Origin: Oscarella lobularis
Lineage: Eukaryota > Porifera > Homoscleromorpha > Homosclerophorida > Oscarellidae
Direction: 5' to 3'
DNA: 64,000 bases
NCBI RefSeq assembly: GCF_947507565.1
Contig: NC_089184.1
Location: 3,038,001 to 3,102,000 of the forward strand
The notes beneath the pieces are model-generated. The model was not told the DNA's origin. It saw only the letters and a list, made by a program, of their open reading frames with translations, and ran no database searches. A program made the translations under genes and the position numbers. Below, piece after piece: positions 9,772 through 23,300 of the stretch (its first letter is position 1; every line of letters begins with the position of its first letter).

Positions 9772-12689
9772 ATGTTCACCTGGACGTGGTGGACACTATT
9801 TCTGTTGAAGTTCATTTCTGTCCAAAGTCCTTTTTATCGGGAATAGTGTATAGGCTGACGTAAGGCGTTTTTCTTTCTACTCCATAGGTTGTTCCTTTGT
9901 CTGCTTCAATGACGGTTATGCTTCATCTGACTGCTCTCACTGCGTTTGCCCTTCAGGATGGACTGGTCTTCGATGTTCTAGCTCATGTTTGTTTACTTTT
10001 ATTTAGCGTGACTTTGAATGAATCTAATTTATCTCTAGCACCTTGTGGAGATGTGCTGAAGGCCTCGGCAGGTTATTTGACTTCGCCTGGCTTTCCTGAG
10101 GACTACGATAGAAACAGAAACTGTACTTGGACTTTCGACTCTTCCTTGTCTCCATCTGTTATCCTGCTCAGAATTGTTGACGTGGATTTGTCTGGAGCAA
10201 TCAACGATTCTTTGCGGATTACCGATCGCACTCAGAATTTGGCAGTGATTTACCGATATAGACGAGACTTTAGAGACGGAGACGTTATCAAAGTTGACTC
10301 ATCGGTTGTCATAAGATTTGTGTCTGGTTCACACGTCTCGTCTCGAAGGAGCTTTGTAGTAGAGTATCAAGTTTTTCCAGGTATATTGTGGTTTGCCACA
10401 ACTCTTGTGAGAAATCCTTTTCAGGAACACAACCCCAATTCATTTCCACTCCAAATGACACGACAATTTTGAAGGGTGTAACGGTGTCTCTTTTCTGCTT
10501 ATCGTCCGGCTTTCCCCAGCCTATTGTTCGGTGGGAGAAAGACGGAGAGAACGTGACGCTGTCTGAAGGTAGTGAGAACGGAGAACTTCGTATTGAAAGT
10601 GCCGATGAGGCAACAGATTCTGGCCTGTACGATTGTATAGCTGAGAACTACTTAGGATCAGTCAGACACCAATTCTTTGTTGCAGTTAATGGTATTTTGT
10701 ATTTGGTATTCTGTCTAAGGTGATGTTTTCTGATTTCTTAGTTCCTCCGGTGATTACTCACGCACCTGTTGATGCTGTTTTTGAACATTATATTCCTTAC
10801 GAGTACGTCTACTTTCGATGTGATGCGTATGGGATCCCGGAACCGGAAATCTACTGGAAGAAGGTAGTGGGGTGAGCACCAGCAGCGGTTTCATTTAGTC
10901 TCACGCTTGACTTCTTTTAGGATGGGAAATTTATTCAAAACCCTTCGTATCCGTACAGCGTCAGTAGGTGGATTAGAGTTAGACTCCTTTTAGAACAGTT
11001 TGGTAAGTACAGCTGCTACGCCAATAACTCTGTTGGAGCGGTGGATTCGTCGTCTGCTGCTTTTTCGGGAAAGAATGCATCAGGTTAGGCATGCTTCAAA
11101 AGTTTTGAGCCTCACTACGTCAGTATAATATATAGCCGTTTTGTTTCATGGCGACATATACATCTTTGGCAGCAGCAACTCCTGGGTCGATGCTAATTCA
11201 TCTGTAACATTTCAATTTTATTATTTTTCATGTTGTGGGATTGAATTCCGAATTCGGAAAATATTCCGAGATGGCATTTCCTTAAATTCTTTGAAATTTG
11301 CGGGACTTGACACGACATTTAACTCTCATCAGTATGTTTCATTTGATTACGCTACAACTAGCGATTCTGGAGTTTACAAGTTCGAGGTTCAGGTTCTTGT
11401 AAATCACCGGCATGTCTTTGAAACATTTCTTTTCTCCTATATTCACGTGAAAGGTTCCTTTTCATACAAACGGAGTGTATATGTTATGTAATAGCTCTCT
11501 TAAGCTTTTCCTCGGCCTATGATGTTTTCTCCTTCCCAAACATATCCGTTTCATCCTGATGAATCAATTCTTTTAGTCTGCACTGAACCGCGGAGCCATC
11601 CTCGTTCCTCTCTTCAATTTTTTCTTAACGGCCTTAAAATGAATCACACAGGACCGTCCCACTCTATCCGTGTCTACGACAGCAGATTGTATTTATCTGT
11701 TGAAAACTTGACTGACATCATTGCGAATAGGAACAACGATTACAATTGGAACGGAGATTTTGGCGCAAATTTCACTTGCAAAGCTACAACAACGTACTTT
11801 GGTCATTCTAGAAATACATCGGTTTTAATTAGTAAGTGACAGTGACGTGAGCGGAAATATTCATGCTTCGCATTTGTACTTTAGGTTTTCCATCTCACAT
11901 CAGATATTACGGATATTACTTTTGGTCTCTTTGGTCATCTTCAACTCAGTGCAGTTTAATGTGTGACAGAAATTCAGGTTTTCGTCTCAGGTACAGAAAA
12001 TGTTATTCACAATATCGTTATCGATATCGTTGTTATGGTGGTCGAAACACTGTTGAAGCGTGTCATAGTCAGCGAAACTGCAGCTCACTTTTAGTTACAG
12101 GAAAGTACGCTCAGAACAAAGCGGTTGATGTTTACGTTGCCTGATTTTAGAGTCTTCAACGGTAGCTAGTAATACTACGAATATTACAACAAATGAAGCT
12201 AGGACGAACCGTCTGCCATCAAAAGAAGCCGGTAGTTTTAAAATGATTTTTTGTTACTCATTGAGTGGGAATTTTTCTGCTGAAGGAGAGCTGTCGGCGG
12301 GGGTGGCCTCTGCTGTAACGTTAGCAACAATGCTAGTTGCTATGAGTGTACTTGCCGTAATCATTGTGGTGATATTCAAGAAGAAAAAGATTCCTTTTTG
12401 TCAATCGCTTAAAACCGAAGCTGACAGGCCAGCTGCTCCTCAGCCGTCAGCAGCAAACGCCTATTCGTCAAGACCAGCAATTTTGAAAGCCAAAATGAAA
12501 TCAAATAAAAGTGGGCAGAATGTTTCTTTGAACGATGCAGTTGGAGGACAAAAAATGGCAGCCCTTCCCGTCTATGAAGACGTTCAAGATTCTTGTCAAG
12601 AGAAGAAGGACAAAATGAAATGGACCACCACTTCTATCTATGAAACAGTGAACGTACAGGTTACTGTAGAGTCGGATGCTAGTGATTAG
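9772..12689 (+). CDS. EGF-CUB-Ig-TSP1 transmembrane receptor, copy 1
   Basis: Eleven inferred exons: 9772-9826, 9888-9986, 10039-10380, 10425-10691, 10742-10863, 10921-11083, 11136-11453, 11505-11831, 11885-12100, 12151-12231, 12286-12689. They total 2394 bases in one frame (797 residues). Domains: signal peptide (1-18), six-cysteine EGF-like module (19-51, CVCPSGWTGLRC), CUB (52-165, APCGDVLKASAGYLTSPGFP), Ig (166-254, ending DSGLYDCIAENYLG), Ig (255-349), two further Ig-like units (350-564), TSP1 (565-636, FWSLWSSSTQCS), stalk, membrane helix (about 668-693) followed by KKKK, and a tail of about 100 residues with PVYEDV and SIYETV near the end. SIYETV fits the S/I/V/LxYxxV/L pattern of ITIMs. 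The donor after exon 9 reads GA instead of the GC of copies 2 and 3; without splicing there the protein ends at about 12144, before the membrane helix. Ligand and function are unknown; a surface adhesion or recognition receptor is inferred. Confidence 0.85.
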
Positions 12690-14841
12690 GAAGCGATAAA
12701 TGAGCTTTGCTTGGATTCTACATAATCAGCTGGCAAAAATGAGATAAGACTGATTTCATGAATATATTCTGGTAGTTTAGATTCTGTTATCTAGATTTAT
12801 AGTTGTGTTCCTCAGAGTTGTCATGAACGCTTAGCTATGAAGCAATTACTTTACGTAACATTTTTTCATTTATTAGCTGATCTCTAGTGCTTGTTTTAGC
12901 GAGTAGAGAACGACGACATTTCTTCGGAGAATGTACTACCTGTACACTCATCAAGATATTAGGTGAGTCGCGTGGTTTCCTAATCATTATATGGCTATTT
13001 GTGCGCATGCTCTAAACTAAAGCCATCGCTGAGGACAAACAGACGACGAAAAGGTTAAACCTAGACGGAACGAGTACATATTTTGACGTGTGGTTGTAGG
13101 GATGTATGAGTTGGAGCGATTCGGACGCGGAAGAATGAGCGGATGATTATCGCCTTTCTTTTATAGCTCCCTACCTCCACCAGCGTATATCATAGGATCG
13201 TACTCCTGCTTTCTCTCCGTTGGCTGTGAACGCGCGATTAGCTTGTCTTCTCGAACGAAGCTAGCGATCGAACGATCGAAGGAGCCCCAAAATACGCGAC
13301 AGTTCTTCCTTGATCTCTTCCTTATAGAGCAATTGATCCCCCGACGCCTTGAGGCCGATCTGCGCACTACGCTTTCAGCGCGCCCCTAAGAGCATGCAGC
13401 ATTGCGTATTTGCGTTCGTTGACGAGCGCAGAGTCGACAAAGTAGACGCGTGAGTTCGAATGAGACCGTGGTTTTTGTGTGAACTATGCACCGAAATTTC
13501 ATGCCACGCGAACGCGCATTCATGCGGCTCACAGTCAAAATTAGTCCGGAAAAGCGTCGGCTTTAGTTTCCATTCGAAGACAATAACGCGGCTCCGCTTA
13601 CCATGCACCTGCATGATGACGCCACTTCTTTCATATCTTATGTCACACTAGGCGCTTATCGACGTCTTCGATCTAAAAAATGGCGCATAAAACTTGCTCG
13701 CTTCGTATCGCCCACTTAGCTTTTAGGCCTCCATACGGACGGTGGGCTCGCACCGCTGGAGAGGCCGCAAAAAATGGAGCCAAATGTAGAAGGGGTCGCT
13801 CACCCATGAGCAGCGTGAGCCCATGAGCCGATCATAGCATAGGGAAGAGAACCCTACAACTAGACCGGTCCCTGTCGACAGTCGTAGCCCTGCCGCAGAG
13901 GAGCTGTCGCACCCGCCGCGAGCAGAATGCAGTAGTGTAGTCGGCATGGAGATGAAGAGCCGGCCGACGCCGCCAACTCCCCATGTTGTACAAGCTGCAC
14001 GTAGCGAAGCTTATAGAGCGGGACTGGATCGCTCCGATGACGCAGCCCCTACAGGGATTAGAACCGCGTGAGCGGCGACCTGCAATCACTACGCCATCGT
14101 TGTCCAGAGGAGTGACGTTGTGGGCGACGACTTTTTGCTCCTATTCCACGACTAACCGGCTGTACTGCACGCTGCATCGACGACGAGGTTACGCAAGGAA
14201 TTGTGTGCGCTGTGTGCCAGTATAAGAGCGAGGAAGACGAGCTCTCATTGGCTCGGGAGGCCAGATAACGAAGGTGCGAAACTTGGAGGTTTTACGCGTG
14301 ACCATAAAAGGAAATAATTGCGTCTCACGTGAAAAGTTTCGACTAACAGTGAGGCACTTGCCGCACGTGCTCATTTTCGGCAACGTACGGGAAAGTACAA
14401 CGTCGCTCATGCACGTGATCGATAAACTATCGCGTCTCAGACGAACGGACGACTTTTCTTCGGCGAACGGCAAGAATTCCAGCGCCGAGGCGGTGATCGA
14501 TGGAAGAAAGTGCGAGAAAAGCCTCGCTTGAAGCGTGCGAACAATCTCTCGTCGTACTTCCGCGAACGAACAGAGCCAGATCGCGATCGGCGCTTCGAGA
14601 CATAATTTCTGAACTCGTTCGACGACCTAGAAGGTACGTACCTACCTATAGAATATTATATCTAAGGGGGACCCTTCCTCTTTTTTCTCCTTTCTTCCGT
14701 CCCTTTAGGGCCCTCACACATGATTCGGAGTAGCCAAACGATAAGATCTCAGAATCCAAAACAGGAATTCACATCCTAGCTCTTGCGAACAGATCACTTT
14801 CGTTCGCGAATCTCGTGCGTGTCCATTGACTGGCGTAGACA
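12690..14841. other. Intergenic region between receptors 1 and 2
   Basis: No gene is supported. The region is homologous to 17758-19760 after receptor 2: shared blocks lie at about 12960-13480 versus 18000-18510 and 13500-14640 versus 18550-19710. It contains a SINE-like tRNA-derived unit (separate entry) and a conserved upstream block at 14325-14640 ending in a strong donor-like gaag|gtacgtacc. The short stretch before the start codon of receptor 2 probably holds its promoter or an untranslated exon. Confidence 0.45.
13720..14110 (-). repeat. tRNA-derived SINE-like element, copy 1
   Basis: On the minus strand, reading from about 14107, a box A-like tgGCGTAGTGATTGCAGG is followed 31 bases after its start by a box B-like GGTTCTAATCC, the internal RNA polymerase III promoter arrangement. 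No full cloverleaf forms, so it is not a tRNA gene. The body continues leftward to roughly 13720. It is nearly identical to 18780-19185. Ends are uncertain because it sits inside a larger duplicated block. Confidence 0.5.
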
Positions 14842-17757
14842 ATGTTCACCTTGTTTTGGGGGACACTCTTTCTGTTGAAGTTCATTTCTGTCCAAAGTCC
14901 TGTTTATCGGGAATAGCATATAGGGCTGTTATAGAACGTTTTTCTTTGTACCCCATAGGTTGTTCATTAATCTGCTTCAATGACGGTTATGCTTCATCTG
15001 ACTGCTCTCACTGCGTTTGTCCTTCAGGATGGACTGGTCTTCGATGTTCTAGCGCATGTTCGTACAGTCCGATTAAAAGTGACTTAGAATCTAATTTATG
15101 TCTATAGCGCCTTGTGGAGATGTGCTGAAAGTCTCAGCAGGTTATTTGACTTCACCTGGCTTTCCTGAGGACTACGATAGAAACAGAAACTGTACTTGGA
15201 CCTTTGACTCTTCGTTGTCTCCATCTGTTATCCTACTCAGAATTGTCAGCGTTGATTTGTCTGGAGCAATCAACGATTCTTTACGAATTACAGATCAAAC
15301 TCAGAATTTGGCAGTGATTTACGGATCTCGACATGACTTTAGAAGCCGTGATGTCATCAAAGTGGACTCGTCCGTTGTGATAAGATTTTCGTCTGGTTCA
15401 TACGTCTCGTCTCGAAGAGGCTTTTCGTTAGAGTATCATGTTTTTCCAGGTATATTGTTGTTGCCCAGTACTTTTGTGAAACACTCTTTTCAGGAATAGA
15501 ACCCCAATTTATTTCCACTCCAAATGACACAACAATTTTGAAAGGTAAAACGGTGTCGTTTTTTTGCTTCTCGTCTGGCTTTCCCCAGCCTACTGTTCGG
15601 TGGGAAAAAGACGGTGAGAACGTGACTCTGCCTGAGGGTAGTGAGAACGGGGAACTTCGTATTCAAAATGCTAACGAGGCTACGGATTCTGGTCTCTACG
15701 ATTGTATAGCTGAAAACTACTTAGGATCAGTCAGACACCAGTTCTTTGTTGCAGTTCATGGTATCTTCTGTATCTTAGAAGGTATTTGGTCAAAGGTAAC
15801 GTTTTCTGATTTCTTAGTTCCTCCAGTGATTACTCACGCACCTGTTGATGCTGTTTTTGATTATTACCTTTCTTCCGAGTACGTCTACTTTCGGTGTGAT
15901 GCGTATGGAATCCCGGAACCGGAAATCTACTGGAAGAAGGTATAGTGGTCAGTACCAGCAGTCTCTTCTTTCAGTTTCACCCTCGACCTTTATAGGATGG
16001 GAAATTCATTCGAAATCCTTCGTTTCCGGACAGCGTCAGTCGATGGATCAGGGTTCGCGTAAGCTCAAAAAAGTTTGGTAAGTACAGCTGCTACGCCAAT
16101 AATTCGGTCGGGGCGGTGGAGTCGTCGTCTGCTGTTTTTTCTGGAAAGAATGCTTCAGGTGAGGCATGATTCAAAAGTATGAGCTTCACTACGTCAGTTT
16201 TATAGACATTTTGTTTCATGGCGACATATACATGTATGGCAGCAACTCCTGGGTCAATACTAATTCATCTGTGGCGTTTTATTTTTATTCGTGCTGTGGA
16301 AGTGAAATCCAAATTCGGAGAATATTCCGAGATGGAATTTCCTTAAATGCTTTGAAATTTGAAGGACTTGACACGACATTTAACTCTGGTCAGTATGTTT
16401 CATTTGATTACGCTACAGCTAGCGATTCTGGAGTTTACAAGTTCGAGATTCAGGTTCTTGTATATCACCAGTACGTTTTCGAGACATATCTCTTCTCTTA
16501 TATGCACACGAAAGGTTAATTCTTATGCATGCAAATATGTATGTTATGTGATAGCACTCTTTAGCTTTTCCTCGGCCTGTGATGTTTTCTCCTTCGCAAA
16601 GATATCCGTTTCATCCTGATAAATCACTTCTCTTAGTCTGCACCGAGCGGCAGAGCTATCCTCGTTCTTCTTTACAATTTTTTCTAAACGGCGTCAAAAT
16701 GAATCAAACAGGGCCCTCCCACTATATCTATGTCTACGACAGGAGATTATATTTGTTTGTTCGAAACTTAACAGACATCATTACAAATAGGATGACCTAT
16801 TACAATAATTGGCTACATGCTATAGGCGCAAATTTCACTTGTCAAGCCACAATGACGTACTTTGGTCAGGCCAAAAATGCGTCAGTTTTGATCGGTAAGT
16901 GTTAGTAACGTGTGCGGAATTATTAGCTGGTCATATTTGTATTGTAGACTATCCATATTATATCAGATATCACGGAAACTTTTGGTCTCTTTGGTCATCT
17001 ATAACTCATTGCAGTGTGACTTGTGGCAGAAATTCAGGTTTTCGTCTGAGATACAGAACGTGTTACTTTGTAGAAAACTATCGATATCCTTGTTACGGTG
17101 GTCAAAACGAGGTCGAAGCGTGTTTTAGTCGCCAAAACTGCAGCTCAGTTACAGGCAAGTGCACTCAGAAAAAAGCCGTGGGTGCTTACATTGGCTGCTT
17201 CTTTAATTTTTAGATTCTCCATCGGCAGCTAGTAACAGTACGAACATTACTGCAATCGAATCTGCGACGACGCGTCTGCCAACTCAGAAAGCCGGTAGTT
17301 TAGTATTAACTTTTCATTGTTATTTTATTGAGTGGTAATTTCTTTTTTTGAAGGAGAGCTGTCAGCGGGAGTGGCCTCTGCTGTAACGCTAGCGGCAGTG
17401 CTAGTTGCTATGAGTGCTCTTGCCGTAATCATTGTGGTGATTTTCAAGAAGAAAAAGATTTCTTTTTGTCAGTCGCCTAGAGCCGAAGCTGACAGGCCAA
17501 CTGCTCCTCAGGCATCAGCAGCAAACGCCTATTTGTCAAGACCAGCAATTTTGGAAGCCAAAATGCAATCAAATGTAAGTGTGCGGAATGTTGACTTGAA
17601 CGATGCAGGTAGAGGACAAGAAATGACAGTCCTTCCCGTCTATGAAGACGTTCAAGATTTTTCTCCAGAGAAGAAAGACAAAATCAAATGGACCACCACC
17701 TCTCTCTATGAAACAGTTAACGTGCAGGTTACTGTACAGTCAGATGCTAGTGATTAG
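14842..17757 (+). CDS. EGF-CUB-Ig-TSP1 transmembrane receptor, copy 2
   Basis: Exons inferred at 14842-14896, 14959-15057, 15108-15449, 15494-15760, 15818-15939, 15996-16158, 16206-16514, 16565-16894, 16948-17154, 17214-17294, 17354-17757; total 2379 bases in one frame, 792 residues. The layout matches copy 1: signal peptide MFTLFWGTLFLLKFISVQ, EGF, CUB, Ig units, TSP1 (FWSLWSSITHCSVTCGRNSG), membrane helix, basic stop-transfer KKKK and a tail with PVYEDV and SLYETV. The intron after exon 9 uses a GC donor (g|gcaagtgc). Six of the first seven exons have the same length as in copy 1, with indels only in multiples of three, so the gene looks functional. The most divergent parts are the outer Ig-like and TSP1 modules, as expected for a binding region; this is a visual impression, not a computed test. 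Confidence 0.85.
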
Positions 17758-20319
17758 CAAGCAATACTTGAGCTTTGCTTGAACTCTACATAGTCAGCTA
17801 GCAGAGAATCAGATAGGCCTGAATTCATTAGTATGTTGTTTGAATTCTGTTATCTAGATTTATTGTTGCGTTCCTCAGTGTGGTCATGAAGGCCTAGATA
17901 TGAAGGAATGACTTGAGGTAAAATATTTTTTATTAGCTTGTCTCTACGGCTTTGTTAGCGTTGAGAACGAGGCATTTCTTCGGAGAATGATTAGATACCT
18001 GAGTGGGTGAGTCACGTGGTTTCCTAATCTCATATGGCTGCATGTGCGCCTGCTCTAAACTAAAGCCATCGCTCGAAAGAAGGAGAAACAGACGACGAAA
18101 AGGTTCAACTAGACCAAAAGAAGTACATTCTTGTCGTGTGGTTGTAGGGATGAAAGAGTTGGAGCGATTCGGACGCAGGTAACGATCTGATCGACGATCG
18201 CCTTTCTTTCATAGCTCCTGAACTCAACCAGCGTATCTTTCCCCATCAGGATCGCGCTCCTGCTCTCTGTCCATTGGCTGTGCACCCGCAAATAGCCTGT
18301 CCTCTTTAGCAAACGAGAGGGCCCCCAAAATACGCGACATCTGGTTCTTCCTCGCTTCCTTTGATTCTTCTAGAGCAATTGATCCGGGATGACGATGCCT
18401 TGAAGCCGATCTGCGCACCATGCATGCAGCGCGCCGCGCGCCTAAGACCATGCATCGTTACGTGTACGTATGCGTTCGTTGACGAGCGCATGCAGAGTCA
18501 ACAATTTAAGTTCTAATGAGACGGACCGCTGTTCGTGTGTGCAATATGCGCCGAAATTTCATGCCACGCGAACGCGCATTCCTGCAGCACACAGTCGTTT
18601 CTTCTCAACATGAGTCCAGAAAAGCGTCGGTTTAGTTTCCATTCGACGACAATAACGACTCCTTTTACCCTGCTCGTGCAGGATGAAACCACTTCTTCCA
18701 TCTGCCATATCGTATGTCACACTAGACGTTATCGACGTCTTCGATCTAAAAAAATGGCGCATAAAACATGCTCGCTTCGTATTGTCCACTTAGCTTTTAG
18801 GCCTCCATACGGACGGTGGGCTCGCACCGCTGGAGAGGCCGCAAAAAATGGAGCCAATTGTAGAAGGGGTCGCTCACCCATGAGCAGCATGAGCCCATGA
18901 GCCGATCATAGCATAGGGAAGAGAACCCTACAACTAGACCGGTCCCTGTCGACAGTCGTAGCCCTGCCGCAGAGGAGCTGTCGCACCCGCCGCGAGCAGA
19001 ATGCAGTAGTGTAGTCGGCGTGGAGATGAAGAGCCGGCCGACGCCGCCAACTCCCCATGTTGTACAAGCTGCACGTAGCGAAGCTTATAGAGCGGGACGA
19101 CTGGATCGCTCCGATGACGCAGCCCCTACAGGGATTAGAACCGCGTGAGCGGCGACCTGCAATCACTACGCCATCGTTGTCCCGGGGAGTGACGTTGTGG
19201 GCGACGACTTTTTGCTCCCATTCCACGACTAACCGGCTGTACTGCACGCTGCATCGACGACGAGGTTACGCAAAGAATTGTTTGCGCTGTGCGCCAGTAT
19301 AAGAGCGAGGGAGACGAGCTCTGATTGGCTCGGGAGGCCAGATGACGAAGGTGCGAGACTTTGTGGTTTTACGCGTAACCATAAAAGGAAATAATTGCGT
19401 CTCACGTGAAAAGTTTCGACTAACAGTTACGCACTTGACGCACGTGCTCATTTTCGGCGGTTTTTAACGTACGGGACAGTTTTACGTCAGATCTCTCTCA
19501 TGCACGTGATCGAGAACTCTAGGGTATCGAACGAACAAAGGACTTTCTCGAGGCGAACGCGAAGAATTCCATCGCTAAACGACGTCGGGGCGGCGATCGA
19601 TCGAAGAAAGGGCGAAAAAAGCGACGCTGGAAGCGTGCAAGAAAGGAATCGGATCGCGATCCACGTTTCCAGACATAATAGCTGAACTTGTTCGACAATG
19701 TAGACGGTACGTAAGTGACTATAGAATCGTATCTACCCTAAAATGTGAAAGGGGACTCCCTTATCATAAAGGGGGCCTTATGCTTTTCCTAGGTCTCCTC
19801 TGAAGCTCATTTCTGAGTTCACGAAAAACCGTCTCCACTTTCGAGCGTGTAAATAAACGACTCTCTGGGGTGCGTGAGTGATGGAATCTACAACAAAGGT
19901 ATAATAAATTAATTAAGGAGATTATGTTGAATATATAAATCCAGAAAACCACGTCCTCAATCGTCGTGAGCAAGCGGTCTGATATAGCCAAGGAATAGTC
20001 GTCGACGACGACGTCGGCCCAGGTCACTCTAATAGTCTATTGACATATTTATTATGAAGGTGTGCGCTATGATTTGCGTTGACGTGAAGCCAACGTTGTG
20101 TCGTTGAGTCTTCTCCTGCCGCGCTGTCTCGTAACCAATCAGGTAGAAATACTTTTTCTTGATTTGAGCCATCATCTTTTCGTATAGGATTGGTCATATT
20201 TCTCAAGTCCCCGATTTTCCGTATCTCAACGTTCGGCCCAATTTACTTCGTTTTTTTTTGCCTCCCGAACAGAGTCTCAGCTGAAGGAAATTATTTATTT
20301 ATTTAATTAATTAAGGAAG
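17758..20319. other. Intergenic region after receptor 2
   Basis: No gene is clearly supported. The left part repeats the downstream region of receptor 1. It contains the second SINE-like copy and, at 19408-19710, the conserved upstream block seen also at 14325-14640 and 23540-23862, ending gacg|gtacgtaag. From 19790 to 20110 the sequence resembles 23945-24220 before receptor 3 (cctcaatcgtcgtgagca, then a gtcgacgacgacg run). AT-rich repeats (ttatttatttatttaatt) occur at 20290. Confidence 0.4.
18780..19185 (-). repeat. tRNA-derived SINE-like element, copy 2
   Basis: Same element as at 13720-14110, on the minus strand, with the same box A- and box B-like motifs. Differences between the two copies are few (a two-base deletion in the other copy near 14028, and single changes), whereas the sequence just to the left differs more, which suggests recent conversion or separate constraint. 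Confidence 0.5.
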
Positions 20320-23300
20320 GAAGACCTTGGGTTAATACGTTGCACTCTTCCATTCGTTTTCCTTCAAATGGCGACGACTATATCGTGTTTTGGTTTTCAC
20401 CAGTCATACAGGCTGACTCTGGAATCTATCTATGGGACGTTATTCAAAGGTCTAAAAGTGACATGTTGCCCTTCAATCAGCTGTCAATGTACAGTGACCT
20501 AGAAATAAGAGGCATGCAGTGCTAACACCGCGATTCAGTTCTCCGAGTCTCGTCGACGCCAGCAAACATTGACTTTCGTATGCACTGGTCCTCTCTCTTC
20601 TGACGTCACCAAACAGTTTAGAGGTCTGCGCATGCTCCACCTTTTCTTCATCCACATTTCTTCACCGCGAAAGTCGCTCCTGAACGTCGCCTACGCCGAG
20701 TCTTTGTCTGATAAATCTTCATCATGGACGTTGACGGTAAGCGTTACTGGCAAAGATTGTTTCACGGCATATATCTCTATCGCCGATGCGTTCGCCTTCT
20801 ACTTTTTTTGGAAGATCTTGCACTTGAATTTAGAAGAGCTAGAGCGGAGTCGCGATTTCTTGTTGTAGAAGCGCTGGTGACCCGTGGGGCCCCCTTTGGG
20901 GTGACCGCGTGCTTGTCTAGTTCTGTGCTCGCTATCGTTACCACTGCCTCTTACTTTTTGTGCTTTAGACTTTGAACGGCGAGGTTTTGACGTCAAAATC
21001 GACGCGATCACTCCACTTGTTAGCTTTTCTGCCCCAGTTGTTCAAATCGACGTCGTTACGACTGATGACGCGAATGTGCACCTTGACGCTTGCTGGTTTT
21101 CGTTTTACACATCGACCCGAAATATAGCCGAGGTTCTGCCTCGCAGTCGTATTACGAACCGCGGCGTCGTTCTTAGTGAAGCTTGTGTCGCTGCCGCCGG
21201 TTGTGGCTACTTCTTTTGCACTGTTCAAGATGATCGCCGTCTCGTGCATGCGGTATCGCCGTTATTTTATGTAGGAGCAGGTAAAATACATACGTGCATA
21301 CGTACATGCATATGTATGAAGTAAAGTAACACATGTTATATTTTATCTCCGGTGGAACGTGCCTTGTCCACGGGTGGAGGCGGTTTTCTCATTTTTTTTC
21401 TTTATCAGAAAAAGACTGCTTCTGGCCTTGTGATGAACGTGCAAACATTTATTATGACGGGTTGTTGGTAGAATGCGCTCACGTTGTGACCTAGACGTTC
21501 GTCGTATGATTCTTTTCTTTTGTGCAGATGTATTGCCGTCCTGAAAACGTTCTTTATTGGTTGAATTGTCAAACGTATCATACGGAAGACTATGATAAAT
21601 ATTTGAAGGAACGAGAGGCTGATGAAGACGGCATTAATATGAAGGAAGTAGTCGGCGATCGAATTCACTTTTGGAATCACTGCCCAAATTTGCCGGTGTT
21701 CTGCAATGCTTTTCGTCATCTCGAAGAGGTAGGATTGACTCGCGAGGAATTATTTATTGAGAACTTAGAAAAAAAGAAGTCTACCTGTACATCGTTTTTC
21801 TCTCTTTTATAGAATTCCGAAGAGCTTCCCTCTGTGCACGAGATTCCTGGCTTGGTGGGGTCACTGGAAGAGTTGATGCAGATCTCAAGCACTCGCGACG
21901 CTAGGATTGCAGCCTTTGCGAGGGTGATTCAGCTAATTAGTCAATTCCTCATGGGAGACGACATTTCTCCGCTTTCACCATTTCCTTTACCGCTCTCATT
22001 TCCCGTTTCCTGCGAGCCAGACCTCGCCTTTGTTGCTCGTAAGTTGATTTTTTAGAAACTCGCCCAAGTTAACAAATTAAAATGTAGAAAGGTCTTCCGT
22101 TGAAAAGGTTGCGTACGGATTTCTTGTCATGAAATCAGATGCCTCCGAGCGAAAAAGCGGTCGGCGCGAACTTGCACAATACGTTCGCATTGCCCCAATG
22201 GACTTCGAGCGGTCGTTGGGACTGGCGTTTGGACATGAAGATCATGTGAACATCTTCCTCTTTCCAAACTTCTTCATTTGTGATATCATCTCTTATTAGA
22301 TAAACTACTGTTGGCCTACGCTAGCAGTGCTTGTCTATCCCGCTTCACTCGCGGACGGATTATCTAGCGGGGTTGAGGTATTTGCGGCAGTAGATGGTCT
22401 CTTGTCAAGTCGGCGCCCCGTACTCAAAGTCAAGTATTCTGGGCCAGAAATGCTTTCTTCTCTTTACCAGGTTTAGCTTTCTTGCCATAAACTGTAGTTG
22501 ACGGAGACCCTATCTGTTGTTTCCTCTTTATGCAGCTGTTTGTTAAAACGACGAAGACTCTCGTCGCGTTGAGAGACTACGCTACGAAAATGGGGATTAC
22601 TCCACAAGACTTTGTGTTTCGTCAACGCGACAAAGGACAAAGAATCGTTCGGTGAATTAATTAATAGCTGCTTCTTATGTAATTAGCAACAGCGCCTTAT
22701 CCATATAGTCACACGAAAAAGATAAACCGTCGTGTTTATCTGGGCATCAGCCGTTCGCTGCTCGGGACTGAAACTGCGAAAGGAGAAGAAGATGAAGAAA
22801 GAGTCGTCATCAAATACTTGTTTGGAGAGAGGCACGGTGATGTTGTACACAGGTATGCGTCAGACGAAGGATTTGCTCCACGCCTACTCGGAAGACGGAT
22901 CATTTCCCCGTGTTGCTTTTCTCTCGTCATGGCATACGCAGAAGGTGATCATTTTCTGAAAGCAGCTCAGAAGAAAGCAGCCAAGGAGGTGGGAAACAGC
23001 GTACCGCTTTGTGATAGAGATTTGTATATCGACTGGAAAGCGAAGGTTATTTGTCGTCAGTTGCTTCCGACGTTGGAGAAACATGTTCGACAGTTGCACT
23101 TGGAAGGTTTCGTTCACGGTGACCTAAGAAGTGAGAATATTATCGTCGATGTCGAAGCAGTTCCGCCGCGTGTCTTCCTCATCGATTTCGACTACAGCGG
23201 CGTAGATGGGGTAGCAGAATACGAAGACGCCAATCCCCTTGTATGCTGTCCGTCTCCGAACGGTGTGACTGGGGTGAAAGTTCAACAATTGCATGACTGG

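Noticed and set aside
14035-14110. Possible tRNA gene on the minus strand
   Set aside because: Box A and B motifs are present but acceptor, anticodon and D stems do not pair into a cloverleaf; a tRNA-derived repeat explains it better.
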